This document shows positions 45,001 to 52,090 of a DNA stretch of 64,000 nucleotides, piece after piece. The DNA is from Leadbetterella sp964563435 (GTDB lineage Bacteria; Bacteroidota; Bacteroidia; Cytophagales; Spirosomataceae). A program made the position numbers and the translations under genes. Position 1 is the first letter of the stretch; each line of letters starts with the position of its first letter. The DNA lies in contig CAZLXI010000016.1 in assembly GCA_964563435.1 (NCBI GenBank), positions 30,045 through 94,044 of the forward strand, given 5' to 3'. The notes under the pieces are model-generated. The model worked only from the letters and a program-made list of their open reading frames with translations. It searched no databases and was not told where the DNA came from.

Positions 45001-45714
45001 AAAAATCACGCCAATCAGAGCCAGTATCTCTCCACTGCCCGGGGTGAGATACTGCCCGGTGATATCAAGCTGAAGGATCTGAACGGGGACGGGGTGATCA
45101 GTCCGGGCGACAATACAGTCGACAACCCCGGTGACCGTTTCATCATTGGCAACAACCGCGCCCGGTATACCTATGGGATCAACCTGGGGGCCGACTACGG
45201 CGGATTCTTTGTCTCGGCATTCTTCCAGGGCGTAGGCAAGCAGGACTGGTACCCCAGCACGGAGTCGAACACCTTCTGGGGGTTGTATAACCGGCCTTAC
45301 GGTGATATCCCCCAATGGCACATGAAAGAGGGCGTGATCTGGACGCCGGAAAATCCGGATGCCTTCTTCCCCCGGTTTGTAACCCGTTTGGCCAACCGCT
45401 CCGGCGCTGTGCTAACGTATCCGCAGACCCAGTACGTAATGAACGTGGCCTACCTGCGGCTCAAAAACGTACAGGTGGGATATAACCTTCCTTCAGCTCT
45501 GTTGCAAAAGACCAAGGCCGTCAGAAGCGCCCGGATTTTCCTGTCCGGCGAAAATCTCCTGACCTGGTCACCCCTGTTAAAGATGGTCGACAATGTGGAT
45601 GTGGAAAATGCGAATGCCCCTTCCGATCAGTTATTTACTGACAGCAATTCGGGTGACGGGTATAACTACCCGATGTTGAAATCGATAACGATAGGTCTTA
45701 CGGTTACTTTCTAA
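42067..45714 (+). CDS. susC: SusC/RagA-type TonB-dependent transporter with STN signalling domain (locus 2)
   Basis: A 1215-residue outer-membrane transporter. A hydrophobic signal (about 15-40), STN domain (about 42-118: FLSVKDAPLTSVFRSIEKQS, YTFFYDNRLI, VIRNN), a proline-rich linker (about 120-165), a carboxypeptidase-regulatory-like domain (about 172-245), the EEVVVVGYGTQKKANLTGAV plug junction and plug (about 250-375), then the barrel to the C-terminal TIGLTVTF. The STN domain is the partner of FecR in sigma-dependent trans-envelope signalling, which matches the genes upstream. It would import arabinose-containing oligosaccharides, judged by the downstream enzymes. The susD gene follows 12 nt later. 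Confidence 0.93.
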   Translation: MEFSLRKKEVLLRASLKMLFLMNLTAVFLVLGCMHVSAAVFSQKIFLSVKDAPLTSVFRSIEKQSSYTFFYDNRLIRNAENVSVEFREGTIHQLMDRVLQNQPLTYEILDKIIVIRNNEAAKPKPVKTSPMVYQPLEPPAPDIRKPAMENNKISSILMDRVVAIAPLEITVRGKVTDEKGEGVAGVSVVIKGTNRGVVTNADGDYSLQVPDEKAVLTFTIVGYQSQEQTVGNRTRVDVMLKLDEQKLEEVVVVGYGTQKKANLTGAVGSVGSEALENRPVPNLTQGLQGVLPNVNIRMLDGKPNASPSINVRGATSIGQGGNALILIDGVEGDPSMINPGDVEQVTILKDAASAAIYGARAAFGVVLITTKKPVKDNFSVTYNMNYSTKKPTVLPNFVTDGYQWAKMFNDSFYAWEGTYPQAVNKTLPFSQEYLAELERRSKDPSLPKTEVGSNGAYVYYESTDWYDLLYKDNLSAMEHNLTLSRSTDKSSFMITGRYNGQEGLFRYNSDDFSVYNIRAKGSMQLFRWLEVSNNFDFSNRKYHNPLNVGEGGGIWRNIADEGHVLAPMLNPDGTITFSGAYTVGDFYYGKNGIDTERAIIRNMTSLESRFLNNTLRVMGNATFQNTYNDETRRRVRVPFSRRPGVIEYVGQTTDDIREYHNRTNYIATNLWTEYERTLGKHYFKVMVGTNYERSVYDRLEVQRNGLVFDDATNINLALGQSITTSGNYEAWNILGGFSRINYIFGDRYLFEFNGRYDGSSKFPDNERYAFFPSVSVGWRISGEPFWKISPKTVSDFKVRWSYGSLGNGSIGSYAFQQTFDISQSGRILNGIRPQRTSRPSVLPDGLTWETATTSNVGLDLAMFANRLNLNFDAYTRKTTDMYTIGMTLPATFGATSPRGNYADMETKGWELVVSWNSRVNLGKKALGYRLGFNLADNKSKILRYNNPNKFLNDYYVGQVLGEMWGYQTDGFFKDAEDIKNHANQSQYLSTARGEILPGDIKLKDLNGDGVISPGDNTVDNPGDRFIIGNNRARYTYGINLGADYGGFFVSAFFQGVGKQDWYPSTESNTFWGLYNRPYGDIPQWHMKEGVIWTPENPDAFFPRFVTRLANRSGAVLTYPQTQYVMNVAYLRLKNVQVGYNLPSALLQKTKAVRSARIFLSGENLLTWSPLLKMVDNVDVENANAPSDQLFTDSNSGDGYNYPMLKSITIGLTVTF

Positions 45715-45726
45715 ACACTGAATCAA

Positions 45727-47529
45727 ATGAAAATACGCATTATATTATCCTTATTGGTGCTTCTGACCTTCACCGGCTGCGACCTGGAAGAGGTACCCCA
45801 GCACACCGCGAACAAAAACATCATTTTCGGAACGGAAAGCGGTCTTCAGTTGTATGCCAACTCGTTTTATGAGTGGCTGCCTAGTGCAAATAATGTGCAT
45901 TCGGCCGATGCCATTTCCGACTACTCATCCCGGCGGAACGTACCTGATTTCTTAAGGGGAGACGTTTATAACTCCCGGGCCAACGACAATACCTCTGCTT
46001 CGGGCTACTCTCTCGTGGCTTTAGGGTCGGACTGGAACTGGGGCTGGGGTCACCTGAGAAACTTCAATTATTTTATTGCAAACAACGACAACCCGGCGAT
46101 CCCGGAAGCCGTTCGCCGGCATTACACCGGGCTGGCACGGTTTTTCAGGGCATGGTTTTATTTCGAGAAAGTGAAGCGTTACGGCGATGTTCCGTGGATC
46201 GACAAGCCGCTTGACGTGTCCGACCCCAAGCTTTACGAAGGTCAGGATTCCCGGACTCTCGTGATGGATAAGGTGCTGGAAGACCTCGATTACGCCATCG
46301 CGAACATCTCAACGGTGTCTGACGCTTCGCGTACCCTCATCACCAAAGATGTGGCGCTGGCCCTGAAAGCCCGGGTGGCCCTTTTTGAAGGTACCTTCCG
46401 GAAATACCATACCGACAAGGGGCTGACCGCTACGGCCAATGCCTGGCTGGAGCACGCCCGGTCGGCGGCCAGGGCCATCATAGACGGCGGCCGGTTCCGA
46501 CTGAATACGACCGGCGGCACCGACCTGGCCTACAGAAACCTGTTTATTACTGACACACCCAATGCCAATGAGATCATGCTGGCGGTGGTTTCAAGCGTCG
46601 CTCTGGCGGTTCGTCATGACGCCAACTGGTGGTATACCAGCTCCACTACCGGAACCCGGTTCAGCTTTATCCGGCCGTTTATTCATACCTATCTGAACCT
46701 CGACGGCACACCTTTTACCAATACTGCGGGCTATGCCACCAAAACCTTCGCAGAAGAGACCCAGAACCGAGACAAAAGGCTTCAGCAGACCATCCGGACC
46801 CCGGGCTATACCCGTTTGAGCGGCTCCAACCGCGTAGCGGCCCCGCCGGCATTTACTTATACTTATACCGGTTACCAGCCAATTAAATGGAGTATCGATG
46901 ATGCCGCGGCTGATGGGGGTACCAATAATACCAATGCCGTGTCGCTGTTCCGTTATGCAGAAGTGCTGCTCAATTACGCGGAGGCAAAAGCAGAACTGGG
47001 AACCCTGACCAACGAGGACTGGGCGCTGACAGTGGGAGCACTTCGGAGCCGGGCCGGCATCACGGGTGGGCTCCAGACGCTTCCGACCCAGGCAGACCCA
47101 TACCTGCAGGCTACCTACTTCCCTGATATTTCCAGTCCTGTGATTCTGGAAGTAAGACGGGAGAGAGGAATCGAGCTGGCTATGGAAGGTTTCCGGTTCT
47201 ATGACGTGGTACGATGGAGAAGAGGAGAGCTGTTTACCATGCCCTGGCACGGGATCTACATCAAGGAGGCCAATACGCTGATCGATCTGAACAATGACGG
47301 GGTAAATGACGTGTATTTCTTCACCACCGCGCCTGCATCGCAGGTGAGTGGTGTGGTCTACATCAATGTCAATACGGAAACCCAGCGCCTTACCAACGGC
47401 ACCTCGGGCGAGATCACCTGGCTGGATAACATTCCCAAGACCTTTACCAACCGGAACTACTTTTACCCCGTCCCCGAAACCCATCTGTTGACGAATACCA
47501 ACCTGAAACAGAACGCCGGATGGAACTGA
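45727..47529 (+). CDS. susD: SusD/RagB-family surface glycan-binding lipoprotein (locus 2)
   Basis: A 600-residue lipoprotein with lipobox TFTGC (Cys18). SusD features: GLARFFRAWFYFEKVKRYGDVPWIDKPL (about 136-163), the VALALKARVALFEGTFRKYH helix pair, LFRYAEVLLNYAEAKAELG, and VRRERGIELAMEGFRFYDVVRW near 475-500, ending YFYPVPETHLLTNTNLKQNAGW. It pairs with the STN-type SusC. Two hairpins with T tracts follow the gene: the 47562-47596 terminator and 47670-47695. Confidence 0.93.
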   Translation: MKIRIILSLLVLLTFTGCDLEEVPQHTANKNIIFGTESGLQLYANSFYEWLPSANNVHSADAISDYSSRRNVPDFLRGDVYNSRANDNTSASGYSLVALGSDWNWGWGHLRNFNYFIANNDNPAIPEAVRRHYTGLARFFRAWFYFEKVKRYGDVPWIDKPLDVSDPKLYEGQDSRTLVMDKVLEDLDYAIANISTVSDASRTLITKDVALALKARVALFEGTFRKYHTDKGLTATANAWLEHARSAARAIIDGGRFRLNTTGGTDLAYRNLFITDTPNANEIMLAVVSSVALAVRHDANWWYTSSTTGTRFSFIRPFIHTYLNLDGTPFTNTAGYATKTFAEETQNRDKRLQQTIRTPGYTRLSGSNRVAAPPAFTYTYTGYQPIKWSIDDAAADGGTNNTNAVSLFRYAEVLLNYAEAKAELGTLTNEDWALTVGALRSRAGITGGLQTLPTQADPYLQATYFPDISSPVILEVRRERGIELAMEGFRFYDVVRWRRGELFTMPWHGIYIKEANTLIDLNNDGVNDVYFFTTAPASQVSGVVYINVNTETQRLTNGTSGEITWLDNIPKTFTNRNYFYPVPETHLLTNTNLKQNAGWN

Positions 47530-47561
47530 TAAAATTCTCTATTTAAGGTAAATAGTAATTC

Positions 47562-47596
47562 AATTTAGCTGCTCCGTTTGGGGCAGCTAATTTTTT
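47562..47596 (+). terminator. Intrinsic terminator after susD (locus 2)
   Basis: AATTTAGCTGCTCC and GGGGCAGCTAATTTTTT form an 11-bp stem with one wobble and a GTTT loop, followed by six T. The stem core is the same as in the terminator after the first susD. Confidence 0.85.
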
Positions 47597-47635
47597 AATA
47601 AAAATTGAAACCATTTAATTTTATATAGGATTTAT

Positions 47636-47666
47636 TTTGTTTTTACGGGAGCTCCTAGTATTTTTG
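47636..47666 (+). promoter_or_regulatory. Canonical promoter for the GH97-GH127-GH51-GH51 operon
   Basis: TTTG (47636-47639), 19 nt, TATTTTTG (47659-47666). The predicted start near 47672 lies 65 nt before the GH97 gene, with the candidate AraR operator (47708-47722) inside the leader. Confidence 0.7.
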
Positions 47667-47669
47667 TAG

Positions 47670-47695
47670 AGAGCGAAACGACTTCGCTCTTTTTT
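47670..47695 (+). terminator. Hairpin with U-tract at the predicted transcript 5' end
   Basis: AGAGCGAA-ACGAC-TTCGCTCT plus a T run has the form of an intrinsic terminator. Because it coincides with the expected start site of the promoter just upstream, it may stop read-through from the susCD operon while new transcripts begin within its left arm and escape folding. Confidence 0.6.
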
Positions 47696-47707
47696 AACCT
47701 TAAAAAT

Positions 47708-47722
47708 GTGTCTTTTTGACAC
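47708..47722. promoter_or_regulatory. Candidate AraR operator, site 1 (GH97 operon)
   Basis: GTGTC-TTTTT-GACAC is a perfect palindrome 14 nt before the GH97 ATG. With flanks it reads AATGTGTC-N5-GACACCAA, matching site 2 at 56623-56637 apart from the spacer and one half-site base. Confidence 0.65.
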
Positions 47723-47736
47723 CAATATAAAGAATA

Positions 47737-49653
47737 ATGAAGTTTTTTAAGCGGCTGGTCGCCCTTCTTTTCTTACTATCCGGATCGGTGTCTGCCCAGG
47801 AAATGAGTAGTCCGGACCATAAGCTGAAAGTATATCTCAAAAGTAACTCCAACTGTTCCTATTCCTACAGTGTTAACTATGATGGAAAAACGGTCTTGGA
47901 ATCTTCTCAACTGGGGGTAATACGGATAGACGGTGATTTCACCAAAGACCTTTACCTTATCAAAGCCGGTAAACCGGAGAAAGTGACGGATGAATACGAA
48001 AGCCTGAACGCCAAAAAACACCGGATAAAATACGAGGCAAACCGATATGTATTTCACCTCCGGAACGGGAAGAACCAGAAGATCGACGTTATATTTCAGC
48101 TTTCCAATGACGGGCTGGCTTTCCGTTATTACTTCCCGGAGACCTCCCGTGGCGTGAAATACATTACGGAAGAACTGACGTCTTTTAATTTTGAAGAAAA
48201 CACCATCGGCTGGCTGCAGCCCATGTCTGATGCGCAGACGGGCTGGGAGCATTGCCACCCCTCTTATGAGGAGGGATACCAAAGAGAAATTAAAGTTGGG
48301 ACACCCTCACCTATAAAGGCAGGCTGGGTCTATCCGGCGCTTTTCAAAACGGCTGACAATGTATATGTGGCCATTACCGAGGCGGGTCTCGACGGTACTT
48401 ATTGCGGTACCCGCCTGCAGGCAGAATCACCGGGCGGAGAATACCGGATCGGGTTTCCGCAGGAGCCCGAGGTGTTTACCGGCGGTGAGCTGAACCCGGA
48501 GTCTCAACTGCTCTGGTACTCGCCGTGGCGGGTGGTGACCGTGGGTTCATTAAAGACCGTCTCGGAATCTACGCTGGGCACAGATGTGGCGCCCAAAGCC
48601 ATTTTTCTGAAAAATACGGATTGGATCCGGCCGGGTCTGGCCTCCTGGAGCTGGATCATCTTAAAAGATGAGTCGATCAACTATGATACCACCCGCATGT
48701 ACATCGATTTTGCGGCGGACATGAACTGGGAATATTGCCTGGTGGACGTCAATTGGGATACCCGTATCGGCTACGAAAAAATCCGGGAGCTGGCAGCATA
48801 TGCAGCGTCTAAAAATGTCAAGCTGATCCTGTGGTATAATTCGGCCGGAGCATGGAATACCACGCCCTATCATCCGAGAAACATGCTGCTGACCAGGGAA
48901 GGCAGGAGAAAGGAATTTCAAAAAATCAGGGGTATGGGCATTGCCGGAGTGAAGATCGATTTCTTTGGCGGCGACGGGCAGTCGATGATCCGGTATTATA
49001 TCGATATCCTGGAAGATACGGCCGATATCGGTCTCCTGATCAACTTCCACGGGGCTACGCTTCCCCGGGGCTGGCAACGGACCTACCCGCACCTGATGAC
49101 TGCCGAGGCCATCAAAGGCCAGGAAATGGTCACCTTCGGCCAGGATTTTGCCAATGAGCAGGCCGCGCACGTGGTCACGGCGGTATTTACCCGTAATCTT
49201 TTCGATCCCATGGACTATACCCCCATGACGCTCGACAGCATTCCGCGGATCCGCCGGGCCACGACGAAAACCTTTGAGCTGGCGTCGCCGGTCATGATGT
49301 TATCCGGTATGCAGCACCTGGCGGAATCTCCCTTTGGGATGGCCCGCCAGAATGAAGACATAAAAAACTACCTTAGGAATCTGCCCGTGCATTGGGACGA
49401 GACCCGTTTTCTGGATGGTTATCCCGGAAAATACGTAGTGCTGGCCCGACGATCAGGTAACCACTGGTATGTGGTGGGGATGAACGGAGAAAAGCAGGTT
49501 CGTGAAGTAAAATTGGATCTGTCTTTTGTGGGGAAAGGCTATATTTTTGAAGATGTATCCCGGAATGAGTCGGTTAAAAAAGAATATATACCTGTAAACA
49601 CCATTACACTGCAACCTGACGGTGGCTTTGTGGGGGTGTTCCAAACGAAATAG
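47737..49653 (+). CDS. GH97 glycoside hydrolase, probably retaining type
   Basis: A 638-residue protein with a signal peptide (cleavage near VSAQE). An N-terminal beta-super-sandwich (about 25-270) precedes the (beta/alpha)8 barrel (about 280-540) and a C-terminal beta domain. AGVKIDFFGGDGQ places D408 at the position of the nucleophile in retaining GH97 enzymes (alpha-galactosidases and beta-L-arabinopyranosidases), unlike the inverting glucosidase SusB. Other family motifs: NWEYCLVDVNWDTR, LILWYNSAGAWN, LINFHGATLPRGWQRTYPHL. In an arabinose regulon, removal of terminal alpha-galactose or beta-L-arabinopyranose from side chains is the likely job. First gene of a four-gene operon behind a promoter and AraR-like operator. 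Confidence 0.88.
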   Translation: MKFFKRLVALLFLLSGSVSAQEMSSPDHKLKVYLKSNSNCSYSYSVNYDGKTVLESSQLGVIRIDGDFTKDLYLIKAGKPEKVTDEYESLNAKKHRIKYEANRYVFHLRNGKNQKIDVIFQLSNDGLAFRYYFPETSRGVKYITEELTSFNFEENTIGWLQPMSDAQTGWEHCHPSYEEGYQREIKVGTPSPIKAGWVYPALFKTADNVYVAITEAGLDGTYCGTRLQAESPGGEYRIGFPQEPEVFTGGELNPESQLLWYSPWRVVTVGSLKTVSESTLGTDVAPKAIFLKNTDWIRPGLASWSWIILKDESINYDTTRMYIDFAADMNWEYCLVDVNWDTRIGYEKIRELAAYAASKNVKLILWYNSAGAWNTTPYHPRNMLLTREGRRKEFQKIRGMGIAGVKIDFFGGDGQSMIRYYIDILEDTADIGLLINFHGATLPRGWQRTYPHLMTAEAIKGQEMVTFGQDFANEQAAHVVTAVFTRNLFDPMDYTPMTLDSIPRIRRATTKTFELASPVMMLSGMQHLAESPFGMARQNEDIKNYLRNLPVHWDETRFLDGYPGKYVVLARRSGNHWYVVGMNGEKQVREVKLDLSFVGKGYIFEDVSRNESVKKEYIPVNTITLQPDGGFVGVFQTK

Positions 49654-49663
49654 AATAGAATTC

Positions 49664-52090
49664 ATGAACAGGGAGGAACATGATACCCAAAAAAGGAGCC
49701 GGCTGAAAATTACAGCTGGTTCGACCCTTCGACAGGCTCAGGGTGACAGGGGTAACGTTTCTGTCAGGCTGAGCTTGTCGAGGCCCGGACACCGCCTTTT
49801 TGTTAGTTTCTTTATCCTTTTCTCCTGCCTCCCCACCCTCGCGCAGCAGAAAACCTTTCCCCTGGAAAATGTCAGGCTGGGCAAGGGTGTTTTCGAAAAT
49901 GCCCAAAAAACAGACCTAAGATACATCCTGGCCCTGGATCCCGATAAGCTACTGGCCCCCTACCTGATCGATGCCGGAATACCCGTAAAGGCCGAAAGAT
50001 ACGGCAACTGGGAAAGCAGCGGCCTGGACGGCCACATCGGCGGGCATTATCTTTCGGCACTGGCCCTGATGTATGCCGCCACGGGCGAAAAAGAGCTGAA
50101 AACCCGGCTGGACTATATGGTAGACCAACTGGCCCTGTGCCAGCAGAAAAACGGGAACGGCTACGCAGGGGGGATCCCCCAGGGGAAAGTCTTCTGGGAA
50201 AGGATCCGGAAGGGAGATATCGACGGAAGCTCCTTTGGCCTGAACAATACCTGGGTACCCCTCTACAACATTCATAAGCTCTTTGCAGGCCTGTATGATG
50301 CTTACCATTTCGGGCATAACCGGCAGGCACTGAAAGTCCTGACCGGGCTCTCCGACTGGATGATCGCCCTGTTCTCTAACCTTAACGATGAGCAGATGGA
50401 GCAGGTGCTGAAAACAGAGCACGGCGGACTCAACGAGGCCTTCCTGGATGTATATTCGGTGACCGGCGATAAAAAATACCTGGCTGCGGCCCAACGGCTG
50501 ACCCAGAAGGCCTTCCTGAACCCGATGATCGCCCGGAAAGACATCCTGACCGGCCTGCATGCCAATACCCAGATCCCCAAGATCACAGGTGTGGAAAAGA
50601 TTACGCAGGTGACGCATGACCGCGACTGGGAGACGGCGTCGGAGTTCTTCTGGGATAATGTGGCGAACCACCGCTCAGTGGCCTTCGGCGGAAACAGCTA
50701 CCGCGAGCATTTTCATGAATCGGACCGCTTTGACAAAATGCTGGAAAGTAACCAGGGCCCGGAAACCTGCAACTCTTATAACATGCTGAAGCTCTCCAAG
50801 GCGCTGTATTTAAGAACCGGGGATACAAAATACCTCGACTTCTATGAGAAGACGATGTTTAACCATATCCTTTCCAGCCAGCATCCGGAGAAGGGCGGAT
50901 TTGTGTACTTTACGCCCATCCGGCCCCGCCATTACCGGGTATATTCCCAACCCGAAACCAGCATGTGGTGCTGTGTGGGCACCGGGCTGGAAAACCACAC
51001 CAAATACGGGGAGCTGATCTATACACAAAGTGGGAATACGCTTTTTATCAACTTCCTGATTGCCTCCCGGCTGGATACGGAGGGGATCAGTCTGGTACAA
51101 AGCACGGATTTTCCCTATCGGAACGAAGCCCGGATTAAAATCGAAAAAGGGGATACATTCGACCTGAAGATCCGTGTTCCGGGCTGGATGAGATCGCCGC
51201 AGTTCAGCCTGAACGGGAAAAAAATAAAAACAGAGGTCAAAGACGGCTTTGCCGGGTTTTCCCGGAAATGGAGGCCGGGCGACGAGCTGGTGCTGAAGTT
51301 TGAAGCAGAGGTCACGCAAGAGTTTTTACCCCATGATACGCAGTGGGCTGCCTTCAGATATGGTCCGGTCGTACTGGCAGCCGAAACCGGGAAAGAAGAC
51401 CTGGCCGGAATATTTGCTGACGACAGTCGCATGGGCCACGAAACCCATGGGAAAATGTTCCCTTTAAGCTCAGGGCATGTTTTTGTTTCCGACACGAAAG
51501 ACATTGCTTCCAGGGTACGGAAAGGGTCGGGCCTCGCCAGGTCGGGCCTCGCCAGGCAGGGTCACGAAAGATCGGGTCACGAAAGACCGGGCCTTGAATT
51601 TACCATTGACGGCATCACATTGAAGCCCTTTTTTGATGTGCATGAAACGAGATACCAGATGTATTTTCAGATCCTGACCCCGGCAGAGCACGAGGCGTTT
51701 ATGGAGTCGCTGGCCAAAGAAAAAGCCTTTGAGGAGAGCATTATCGACCAGGTCCACCTGGGCGAGCAGCAGCCCGAAGCCGATCACGCATACAGGGGAG
51801 AGAAAAGTAACTCAGGCTATGACCACGGCGCCTTCTGGCGGAGTACCACCGGTTATATATCGTATGAGATGATGGGGAAAGGCGCTTCGAAGCTCTATAT
51901 TTATGCGCTGGACCGGATCACCAACCTGAAAGTGGAGGTCAACGGAGAGGTGAGGCCGTTTTCTGTAGAGGACGGTAACCGGGCGTATGTCGATCTTAAA
52001 AACGAGGAAAACATCAAGATAAAAATTCAACCGGAAGACAACGGCGGACGTACTCCGCGTTTAACCAAAATTATAATTATTCATGAATAA
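49664..52090 (+). CDS. GH127 beta-L-arabinofuranosidase with repeat insertions
   Basis: With the ATG at 49664, just after the GH97 stop, the protein has 808 residues. The Zn-thiolate site of GH127 is intact: E367 and C369 in GPETCNSYNM, and C436-C437 in SMWCCVGTGLENH, the first Cys being the nucleophile. The (alpha/alpha)6 barrel spans about 75-500 with beta-sandwich domains after. It removes beta-L-arabinofuranose. Oddities: the signal peptide (cleavage near TLAQ) has a long n-region encoded by a REP-like inverted repeat (49727-49791), and residues about 621-646 are a pentapeptide array (SGLAR SGLAR QGHER SGHER PGLEF). An upstream ATG (49622) lies inside the GH97 gene and is unlikely. The stop overlaps the next gene by 8 nt. 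Confidence 0.88.
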   Translation: MNREEHDTQKRSRLKITAGSTLRQAQGDRGNVSVRLSLSRPGHRLFVSFFILFSCLPTLAQQKTFPLENVRLGKGVFENAQKTDLRYILALDPDKLLAPYLIDAGIPVKAERYGNWESSGLDGHIGGHYLSALALMYAATGEKELKTRLDYMVDQLALCQQKNGNGYAGGIPQGKVFWERIRKGDIDGSSFGLNNTWVPLYNIHKLFAGLYDAYHFGHNRQALKVLTGLSDWMIALFSNLNDEQMEQVLKTEHGGLNEAFLDVYSVTGDKKYLAAAQRLTQKAFLNPMIARKDILTGLHANTQIPKITGVEKITQVTHDRDWETASEFFWDNVANHRSVAFGGNSYREHFHESDRFDKMLESNQGPETCNSYNMLKLSKALYLRTGDTKYLDFYEKTMFNHILSSQHPEKGGFVYFTPIRPRHYRVYSQPETSMWCCVGTGLENHTKYGELIYTQSGNTLFINFLIASRLDTEGISLVQSTDFPYRNEARIKIEKGDTFDLKIRVPGWMRSPQFSLNGKKIKTEVKDGFAGFSRKWRPGDELVLKFEAEVTQEFLPHDTQWAAFRYGPVVLAAETGKEDLAGIFADDSRMGHETHGKMFPLSSGHVFVSDTKDIASRVRKGSGLARSGLARQGHERSGHERPGLEFTIDGITLKPFFDVHETRYQMYFQILTPAEHEAFMESLAKEKAFEESIIDQVHLGEQQPEADHAYRGEKSNSGYDHGAFWRSTTGYISYEMMGKGASKLYIYALDRITNLKVEVNGEVRPFSVEDGNRAYVDLKNEENIKIKIQPEDNGGRTPRLTKIIIIHE
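49727..49791. repeat. REP-like inverted pair inside the GH127 signal-peptide region
   Basis: CTTCGACAGGCTCAGGGTGA (49727-49746, continuing CAG) pairs imperfectly with CTGTCAGGCTGAGCTTGTCG (49761-49780) across a short spacer. The right half plus GAGGCCCGGAC recurs at 29801-29832. The element keeps the reading frame open. CCTTCGACAGGCTCAGGGTGA-like words are a widespread repeat class in bacterial genomes. Confidence 0.75.
51526..51601 (+). repeat. In-frame 15-bp tandem array in GH127
   Basis: GTCGGGCCTCGCCAG occurs twice in exact tandem (51526-51540, 51541-51555). After one base come CAGGGTCACGAAAGA (51557-51571) and TCGGGTCACGAAAGA (51572-51586), then a decayed fifth unit. The unit length is five codons, so gain or loss of units would keep the frame. 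Confidence 0.8.

Noticed and set aside
49622..49663. Earlier ATG for the GH127 gene
   Set aside because: It lies inside the end of the GH97 gene and adds residues unlike a signal peptide; the ATG at 49664 follows the GH97 stop directly.
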